In this document: piece after piece, positions 56,123 to 64,000 of the stretch | Numbering within the stretch: position 1 is the stretch's first letter | How the letters are laid out: the number at the start of each line of letters is the position of its first letter | Source: Bolinopsis microptera | Lineage: Eukaryota; Ctenophora; Tentaculata; Lobata; Bolinopsidae | DNA: 64,000 nt | Assembly (NCBI RefSeq): GCF_026151205.1 | Contig: NC_087078.1 | Span: forward strand, 10,798,175-10,862,174 | Direction of reading: 5' to 3' | Notes under the pieces: model-generated | What the model was told of the DNA's origin: nothing | Database searches by the model: none | The model's input: only the letters and a program-made list of their open reading frames with translations | Position numbers and translations under genes: made by a program

Positions 56123-59100
56123 TCAGCTGCCTTGTATACCTGGGTCAACACACTTAGGTCGTGACAGGTGAGAATAAAGGATCCCATTCTGACAAGTAAC
56201 CGATCTGCTGCCCTGCAGAGTGTACCCAGTAGCACACTCTACTGGTATCACAGTTCCGTAGGTGGTAGGAAATGTTGCGTTAGTTGAAAGGTAGTTCTCT
56301 GTCATTAGCCCCCTGCAGTGATCTAGGGTATCACGATTTAGCGTTTCTTGGTGTTTTTGTATTTTGACATTGATTGCCATAAAAAATTAGCAAAAAATGG
56401 CCATCAAACTCTTTAGAATAATCAATAAACCTATAGCGCATGTGGGACGTATTCCGATAGTGAAGGAAATGTCTCTGATGCAAGTTATTGTATTGTCCCC
56501 GGTGAGAGTGTGGCCAGGCTTGCAGTTTACTTCCACCACTGTTCCTACTATCACGGGGAAGGTGCTGGTTGTTGTCATGTCTGACATAGCTGCTGGTAGT
56601 TCTGTACATGTGTCTGAGAAGGATAAGTGATAATCACGATATTGTGATGATTAACTTTGTCCAGTAATTTAACCACCCACATCCACTTAGTCACCCTCGT
56701 TCCTCTTGGAACTTTCACTCTCCCAGTAGACTTACATTGGTAAATGGTAGTGTTTTTAGGTTACTTCATAGTTCATTGTTCACTATAGAGTAAAACTCTA
56801 GAAAGCTCAATTCTATTGAAGGCCTTAAAACTAACCTAGAATACAGCGTGGAGTGTCCTCATACTCCCAGTTTCTACCCTGGTTACAGGTGATAAGTCTG
56901 CTCCCTGACAGACTGTACCCCGGTATACAGCCCACTTCCACTCTAGTTCCGTGGTCTACAGGTAGTGAGGTGCTGGTCTTCAGGTCGAATACATCTGGCA
57001 GGCCAGTGCATCTGTCTGAAGGTGTATTATGTAGCACAATACGTTTCGTAAATATTTTGTTTTATTACAAGTATTCGATCTAGAGAATCATGGCTAACAG
57101 TGCTTATACTTAAATTCTCATGATGATAAGAACATATTTTATTGTATATTGATAAATATACAATTGTATACACAGATGATTCCTAACCTTTGATACAAGT
57201 GGGGGATTGACCCAATGAGATGTATTCAGCGTCCTGTACGCAGGTTATCATCCTGTCTCCAGACGTGAGGGTGTACCCCTCAACACAGTTCACAAACACC
57301 ATGTCTCCCTTCTTCAACGGGAATACTGAGTCTGTTTCCAGGTTTCCTGATATCGGTAGTTCTGCACAAGTTCCTGACAGTGTTGATAAATGAGCTTTAT
57401 TTCATTCGGTCAAATTTATATAAGTTTAGTAACCAAATCAAATGTATAGTCAATCAGCATAGTGTATAATTTACTATCAAATTAACTAGCAACTTACCAA
57501 CGTCGTTACATTTAGGTTTGTCCTGAAACTGGAAGTGTGTCCCCTGATTACACGTGATCACCTGGTCACCCCTCAGATCTCTGTCGTCTGAACAGCTCAC
57601 TGTCACGCTAGTTCCGTAACTCACAGGGAAGGATGTGTCCGTCTCCAGATGTAAGATCTCTAGTGGTAAACCGGAACAGGACTCTGATATTAAAAGATAT
57701 TGTTAGTGCAGGCTTTTAAAGATCGTTAACCACTCAAAATTGTCCATTGCAGGGGTGTAGGAAGACCCAATAAGAATTTTAGTGCCCAAAATTTGGACTC
57801 CCAAGTGGTGTCAAAAACGCGAATTAAATAGGTAATAATTATTTTAGCCTCTTGAGTCTTGACGCCACTTCGGGGTTATATGGATTCCTGCTAGTGTTAT
57901 TAATACTACTCACTTCTGTAGTCAATGCAGGTATCACACAAGCAGTGTGCTGGTGTCTTCCCGCACCATCCCTTTGGAGAACAGCAAGTTCTGTAACCAG
58001 CTGGGTGGTCAGGATTACACTGAGCTGGTGTTCCATCAGAGAGAGGGTAATCAGGACCACATCGCCCGTCTTCTCTCCACTTCTTTGCTCCTGTTATCAA
58101 AGTTTTAGACAAAGCAAGAAATTGGGTTACACAATGTACCATTAAATCTCCCTGGATCCATTAAGGCATGGTTTGTTGCCATGCTTTGTGCTTAAATATT
58201 GATGCTTCTATCGAAGAGGTTGATGACTGGCTTTCAATATTCGGTGTTTCGACACTCTTTATAGTTTATTGCGACATTGTCTGCAAATTTTTCTAATATA
58301 ATCGCGCATTCATGCTAATTGCTCGACTCGAAAAATTCCCAGATTCCCGAGAATTTCCAGAAATATTTTTCATTGAAAAGTTAGCTTCTACAAAAGGCCA
58401 ATGACCAAGTTAATTGTTAATAATAGTTAATTTAGTCAATAGGTCTATGTTTATTGTTTACAGTATGCACTGACGGGGTATCCTAGGAAGTTTTTGAACT
58501 TTTATCAGGTACCCCTCCTCTAAGTTTCCTATCATTCGGCTGAGTCAACCGGGGAGATCGAATAGATACATAATATTCAATGGATCCTTAGCTACTCCAT
58601 AGACTATGTGGCACTGTGATTCAAACCCTATACCTTCTGTGCAGAGGGCTGGTGCTGTAACCACTAGGCCACATACTCGATTGAAATGAAATCTATAACT
58701 TGCTGAAAAAGCAAACCTTAGGCTCGCGGTAAGACGCGCCTCATCGCGAGTGTGGCGATGAGATTTAAACGATTCTCGCACAAAACTCGCGCGTGTTAAG
58801 TCGAATTTTTTGACAACATAAACAAGTGATAAAATACACGTGATCGCACGCCATGTTAAGTTCCTAATTATTGTGTCCCTCAACTTTTAAGTTAAACTTT
58901 TTCTGTTTTCTTATTTTCTTGTTACATTTTTTCTAGTGTTTATTTACAAATTTTGTGCGATGAGCCTAACTTGCAATCTTGCATGAATCTTGACCTGGGC
59001 TCACGATGCAAACCTGGTGTATCGCATGTAGGGACCTCGCACCAGTCCCACCGGGTGTCCGGTGAGGTTGTGTAACACCATGTTTCATTGTAATTTTCAT

Positions 59101-59511
59101 ATGGGTTCCTGCAGTAGTTGTGATCACCTACTCCTTTGTCACCATATATGTCCGGAGTGTAGGAATGTGTGTGAGGTGATTGTTCAGTCCATTTCTGACA
59201 AGTTACACCACTCTTTGTCACGGACTGAGTTCCTTTATACCCAGATCCCTTTGCCTCCCTGTCATCTTTGCTCCAACAACCAATACCTACAATTTTACTA
59301 GGTATATAACTTTTAAAAAGGCACCAATGGAAAACGAAAACTTAGATTATAAATCTTATAAGCATATCCCTAAACTGTAACCCACAATTGACTTTGCTGA
59401 AAGCTTGAAATTTGTGATACAATAAGCTTTTTACTCACCGTTTGCTCCCACTGAGCTCACTAAATAAGCAGCGACGCAGAATAAAACCGTCTTGTACATG
59501 TTTACCTGCAT
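56123..59511 (-). CDS. Secreted kringle / hevein-like / five-CCP protein
   Basis: Eight exons: 59511-59439, 59286-59014, 58090-57914, 57683-57498, 57373-57188, 57015-56836, 56613-56431 and 56322-56123 (stop). All junctions are phase 1 and total 1,458 nt, giving 485 residues. Domains in order: signal peptide (MQVNMYKTVLFCVAAYL...); kringle with six Cys; a hevein-like cysteine-rich module (WREDGRCG, CCSPKGWCG, CLCDTCIDY); then five CCP/sushi modules, each one exon with four Cys. Such modules bind glycans or proteins outside the cell; a lectin-like or complement-like recognition role is inference. The kringle exon donor (ccag/gtttgc) is weak; reading through gives a short tail ending at 58940 beside an AATAAA. 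The last exon also holds a possible phase-1 donor (ccag/gtatac), so more exons may once have followed. Confidence 0.8.
57765..57900. repeat. Inverted fragment of the 50.4/62.1 kb repeat
   Basis: Located in the intron between the hevein-like and first CCP exons. It matches the reverse complement of parts of 50409-50560 (gacaccacttgggggtc-type and ttcctgctagt words). Confidence 0.6.
58458..58676 (-). mobile_element. tRNA-derived SINE
   Basis: The minus strand starts with a tRNA-like head (58676-58604) with A box GTGGCCTAGTGG and B box GGGTTTGAATC. The body (58603-58458) is shared with 34988-35155. It lies in the intron between the kringle and hevein-like exons. The head does not fold into a clean functional tRNA. 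Confidence 0.75.
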
Positions 59512-59786
59512 ACTTTGTCTAGCATGGTTGAACTGATTATTAATTAATTAATAGATAATTAGCACTGAGTAGGTAGGGAGGAGGTAGACAATGCAGAAAC
59601 ACACGAGAGAAAAAACGGAAAACATTTTAAAGCTAGTCTGAGGTTGGCTGAGCGGAAAAAGAACACGTGTCGTTCCACTTAACGATTCACTGTACGCTAG
59701 ATGGCTACTTTATCCACTTATAACGATTAAGTTAGCAGTGTCGCGTAACTAGCGTCATGTAGCGTTATCTAGCGCTATCTAGCGCA

Positions 59787-60091
59787 AGGGTCGACCGAGT
59801 CCTCGGCCTCGGTTTTACCGAGTAATTGCGATTTTTCCTCGGCCTCGGTCAGGAGGACAATTCCTCGGTTTACCTCGGCCTCGGTTAAAAATTAAGTTGC
59901 TATTCCTCGCCTCGGCGAAATTTTGAAGATTTTAAGGGTCGACCGAGTCCTCGGCCTCGGTTTTACCGAGGAATAGCGATTTTTCCTCGGCCTCGGTCAG
60001 GAGGACAATTCCTCGGTTTGCCTCGGCCTCGGTTTTATCAAAGCAAAATTTACTCGGCCTCGGTCGCAAATCCTGCCCTCGGTCGACCCTT
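59787..60091. mobile_element. CCTCGGCCTCGG-rich insertion with aagggtcgaccgag TIRs
   Basis: The outer ends are aagggtcgaccgag and its exact reverse complement. A second internal aagggtcgaccgagtcctcg at 59934 starts a near-tandem second half. It is absent from the paralogous block at 48.4 kb. GC-rich for this genome, with no ORF. Confidence 0.75.
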
Positions 60092-60304
60092 GATCTATAA
60101 GCGCTAGATCGTGACATTGTAAAGGTGCCACGCAATTGACGCTAGATGACGCTAGATGACGCTAGATGACGCTAGATGTCGAATTTCAACAATCGGTAAA
60201 GGTCCCTTAAAAGCTGTTATGATTTATGCTCCTAGCGAAATAACGGCAACTACACAAATAGGACTAAACATAAACCACACCTGCATTGAGCATATTGTTA
60301 AAAT

Positions 60305-60425
60305 ATACTAAGCAAGAGCTCCTGAGTCAAGAGCTCCTGAGTCAAGAGCTCCTGAGTCAAGAGCTCCTGAGTCAAGAGCTCCTGAGTCAAGAGCTCCTGA
60401 GTCAAGAGCTCCTGAGTCAAGTTCT
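60305..60425. repeat. 15-bp tandem array (gagctcctgagtcaa)n
   Basis: About seven to eight exact copies, where the paralogous site at 48716-48745 has a single unit. The sequence contains overlapping GAGCTC and TGAGTCA words. Confidence 0.95.
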
Positions 60426-60580
60426 TTAGCCAAGTATCACCTGCAGAATCTCGTGGGTATGAATTAGAACGGCACGACAGTCTCCGAGCTAAAATTAATA
60501 CAGGAAGATGCACCTCAGTATTCCTGTTGAGGTTGAACAAGGAACCAACCACTCTGGGGTTTTGGCTGCCGGGCCGGAAA

Positions 60581-63392
60581 CGGCCGGATATCAATCTGTT
60601 TGCCGAATTTTATCAAACCGGAACCGGGTGTTGGAAAATTGAAATTAATCCTTACGTGTTATGTGGGGTTTTTGATCATAATACTAAAATCCATGTGAAC
60701 CTAAACGATAAGAAAGTGTTAGCAGTTCGAGTAACTGTGTTCAATTTCATGCCCTATCTAAATTTTCAACAGTCACTGGTTGATATTGTGTTGTGCTAGC
60801 ATAGGCCCCTGGTTGATCTGCTGTATGAGCTGAGCTAGAAACGCGTTGGAATAAAATCAAAGCCTATATTTCAAGAATTTTATGCACCTTGCGAAGCACA
60901 AATGTAAAGATTGTTCTAGAAATAAAACCGAAACCCGAGCTATCACAAGTATGTGGTGTCGATATAACTACTAATACCACTACTACTAGTGACATAATGG
61001 CCTTCGTCACAATAAAATAGGAACCCTCTGCTTACAATGATCATTAGCAAAGCATCGCATCGTTGTGCCCTAGGCTTTGACTCCTTTCTTCGTGATACAA
61101 AAAAAACTCACATAAACGGGTCCCTCACATAAACGGGTCTCTCACATTCACTGACAGATTACAAGCTACCATGAATTCACTGTTCATTGAGAGTTATCCT
61201 GTCTATCTATTAGCAAAACCTTAGATGAGGATGATCTTACAGTAGTCAGTACCTAAATGTGTGTAGTTCGGTTACAACGCCCAACTTGAAGTTGAATCGA
61301 TAAAATACCGCTAGACAGCGCTAGATGTCGCGGCCTTAGTTCTTAACCAAATTGTGTAGTGATGACTCTGTCCGCATGGCAGTTATAATTTGTCGGGCAT
61401 TGTCCAAGATGATTTGATGCAGGCTTCCTGGCCAAGAACATATGCATATTCAGCTATAATGCTTTTGGACACGAAGGGTACATATTTAGATATGTCTTTA
61501 GGGTACACATACTGTAGTTTGACAATCATAAGTGAGCTAGATGGATCTCAGGTGGTTTACATAATCTCATCGTAATCTGCTGCCTTAGTTCTTAACCAAT
61601 TTCTATGGTGATGACTCTGTCCTTGGACTATGGTTACTATCTGATTTGATGTAGGCTACCTGGCTACGAGCATATTTTTAGTTTAAAATGCTAAGGTAAA
61701 GCCCGTACCCGGTATGTGAGGTTTATGCGCTCATAAATACTCAATAGCAATTACTTGTCTTGATGAGTTTAGGTAAGTTATATGGTTCATGTCGTCCTGC
61801 CCTGAAAATCTTTACCTAGAAATGCCTGTACCACAACTATAACTATAACCCAAATATAACCCCGGTTAGATTTAAACCATATCCCTCAAAACCTCGCCTA
61901 AAAGTCATTTATAATCCAGACCCCTTGAATCTAAGAAATTTTGGGATAAAAGATTCGGGGCAGAACTGCAGCCACGTGGATCTACTAGAATTGACGAACA
62001 ATAAGAGGAATATGTGGGATAAGTGGAGTACAGTAAAACCCCGATTCACTGCGGACTTGTAGGGAAAGCAAAAATGTATTTCTGCAATTTAGTATCACTA
62101 GCAGGAACCCTAAAGTGGTGTCAGGAGACAACAATTTTTATTTATTTAGTGATTTTGGCAATTTAGTCCAATTTCGGAACCCTAAAATTTGTATTTCTTG
62201 GCAAATTTTAAATTTCTTTATATACTGGTCAAAAGGCCATGAAAGCATTCGACCCAATCAAAAAAGTTTAAGTTGTATATCTTTTACAGTTTTTGCGGAA
62301 TGTCGTGTTAAAGTTGATGACGCGGTGTCAGTAAAATGGTACGGATATATAGATAATCATATATGTATATATCGTTCTGCTTTATAAACAGTAAGATTTC
62401 CTTACTATCTAATTGCGAAACCTTCGATGAGGGTGATCTTCCCGCACCTACATGTTGCTTCAGCAGGGCACTCACTTCAGACCCCACATCCATAGACACG
62501 GCGGTCTAGCAGTCTGACTGCGAGGAAATTTTGGATTTGATAGGATATTTTGTGCCAGAGAGGAAATGTTCAGGGCTGCAAGACATTAGACTGCGAGGAA
62601 ATGTTCAGGGGAGATAGACATTGGGCTGCGAGAACATTTGAATCTTTTTGGGCATCTGTCAGAATTTAAACAAACAAATAGCTTTAAATTATCGTTTAAT
62701 CTTTAAATAATCTTTGCGTATAATGCTTTGTGCTGCAAATGATCATTGTCGATCATAGTAGGCTCATTTATCATTTAAGGAATAATTACGAAAAGCTTAA
62801 AACTTATAACACAAACAACTGTTTTTCTTTCTAGTGCAGTGAGCAAATTGTATTATCTTTAGCAAGGAAATTATAATCGACTTAGAGCATAGGGGGAAAA
62901 ACTACAATGAGCACATTTACGTGCGACCAGTGAACCATCAAATTTCGAAATGAAATTAGTCAGAAGTGGTGTTTGTCAGCTGGCGCTAACCTCGACTGCT
63001 GTATAACTTGTATAGAGGTTATTTATAAAGCACACCTTGTTTTTTACTTATGAAATATGGTGGTAGTGGTTGTCACTTTACTATGGCTTGTGACTCCAGC
63101 TATAGTCCAGCTATAGTCATTAGTGACCTTTTTTTGCTGAAACTTATTGAACCTGCACGAAAACCAGATTGAATAGATCGAAGAATGACCCAGCCTAGTT
63201 TTGTTACAGTAAGCACAATTTGTTTTTTTAAATTCTCGACAACAAATTCATATACATACATAATTGGGTTTTCACTTTTCGATTTTTCTTACATTTTGAA
63301 ATCAAATAAAAGTCTTCCATCTAACGATCGCGTCAAAATGACCAAAGTACATTCTGATTCTCAAAGTTCATTCTGATTCTCAGAATAGGTGA
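60581..63392. other. Intergenic region with one dispersed repeat
   Basis: A copy of the 50.4-kb repeat lies at 62095-62380. Two related segments near 61330-61460 and 61575-61690 share gttcttaacca and gtgatgactctgtcc. A doubled 17-mer (cacataaacgggtccct/tct) lies near 61110-61140. No exon could be supported. Confidence 0.5.
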
Positions 63393-64000
63393 CTACAGTT
63401 TCGTTCCAGAGCTTCGTTCCCTTTTGTTACCTTCGACTCTGCTCGTTGGGAGGCTTTGTTTTCTGCTACTTAGTTCCACTGTTCCTGAGATACTGACTAA
63501 ATTAGTCCTTGACAAAGACCCCCTTTTCAATTTCAGCAAAAATCTCCTAAAAGAGGAACTCACGCAGACAAAAGAAACTGAGTTGAAAATGGATTGACTG
63601 AGCGGCAACCCATGCACCACTCCATACGAAATAAAGTTATCAGCTGTTGAGTATCTTTTAACTGGATTTAGGATCAAGTTAACAGCATGAATTGTGATTC
63701 CCAGGGTTACGAAACCACTGAAAGTGTTCATGATAACGATGATATTGATGCTCTTCCTATTTCTAGTGCTTGCTATTTTAGAAGCTGCTGTGGTTTTCTT
63801 GAGGATGTTCAAGTACCTGATGGTCATCACGCTAATCACCATCCCGTAGATCAGTACCAATCCTATCATGATGTATTTAACGTACAGTGTGACTAACGTC
63901 ACGCGAAGAGCGTACTTTTCATTCATCGAGAAGACAAGTTGGCTGTGTCTCACTTTAAATAATGGCCTGAATACCCATTTGGATATTGCTCCAGCCAAGA
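63393..64000 (-). CDS. Rhodopsin-like GPCR, C-terminal part
   Basis: The frame is open to the window edge, so the 5' end lies beyond it. Three hydrophobic segments are visible: YIMIGLVLIYGMVISVMTI, INIIVIMNTFSGFVTLGITI and a last one containing SQSIFNSVSFVC. Their spacing and the basic loops between them (YLNILKKT...TRNRKS) fit TM5-TM7 of a class A receptor, followed by a Ser/Arg-rich tail. The NPxxY motif of TM7 is not intact (FNSVSF in its place). Ligand cannot be inferred. Confidence 0.65.
   Translation of the reverse strand, partial: LAGAISKWVFRPLFKVRHSQLVFSMNEKYALRVTLVTLYVKYIMIGLVLIYGMVISVMTIRYLNILKKTTAASKIASTRNRKSINIIVIMNTFSGFVTLGITIHAVNLILNPVKRYSTADNFISYGVVHGLPLSQSIFNSVSFVCVSSSFRRFLLKLKRGSLSRTNLVSISGTVELSSRKQSLPTSRVEGNKRERSSGTKL

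Larger units (their letters stand above)
59525..60580 (-). repeat. Duplicated upstream block of the kringle genes (copy B)
   Basis: Partner of 48083-48898. It differs by carrying the CCTCGG-rich insertion (59787-60091) and an expanded 15-mer array (60305-60425), and by lacking the left part of the decamer foldback. Confidence 0.8.

Noticed and set aside
58604-58676. Functional tRNA gene on the minus strand
   Set aside because: A and B boxes are present but the arms pair poorly, and the sequence runs straight into a repeated SINE body.
60298-60594. Repetitive LTQELL protein
   Set aside because: It is a translation of the 15-bp array in an upstream block, with no start context or homologue at the paralogous locus.

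Overview
This is a eukaryotic window from an AT-rich, intron-rich animal genome. The genes have short exons with GT-AG borders, intron-bearing tRNA-Leu(CAA) genes, an initiator tRNA-Met, metazoan domain combinations (Ig, kringle, sushi/CCP, BTB, rhodopsin-like GPCR) and fragments of several non-LTR retrotransposons. A marine invertebrate, perhaps a cnidarian, fits the domain mix. That placement is inference; nothing here fixes the species.

Layout. 1-8.3 kb (+): the 3' part of a large immunoglobulin-superfamily type I membrane receptor, 18 exons rebuilt here with all phases closing, ending in a polybasic site, one TM helix and a short tail. 9.0-18.0 kb: a repeat province with a 1,055-bp-armed near-perfect palindrome, a reverse-transcriptase fragment, a ~63-bp array and a ~340-bp satellite-like array. 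19.4-19.9 kb (-): another RT fragment. 20.1-22.3 kb (+): complete 8-exon acid ceramidase (ASAH1). 23.2-25.0 kb (+): intronless BTB/POZ protein with an internal tandem repeat. 25.9-28.5 kb (+): complete 6-exon mitochondrial ribosomal protein mL37 (MRPL37). 29.1-30.2 kb (-): carbohydrate sulfotransferase whose signal anchor and catalytic domain lie in different frames. 31.2-46.1 kb (+): the first nine coding exons of splicing factor SF3A1, with inverted tRNA clusters in one intron. 47.1-47.6 kb (-): a single-kringle secreted protein. 49.2-56.1 kb: two large inverted-repeat mobile elements, each carrying retrotransposon sequence. 56.1-59.5 kb (-): a secreted protein with kringle, hevein-like and five CCP domains, whose 5' part and upstream region are duplicated as the 47.1 kb gene. 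63.4-64 kb (-): 3' end of a GPCR gene.

The housekeeping genes (ASAH1, MRPL37, SF3A1) are ordinary and unrelated in function. The parts most worth attention are the Ig receptor and the kringle/hevein-like/CCP pair, which look like extracellular recognition proteins, and the unusual density of long palindromes, inverted repeats and local arrays. All exon structures were assembled by eye from splice sites, reading frame and family conservation; none is backed by transcript data.
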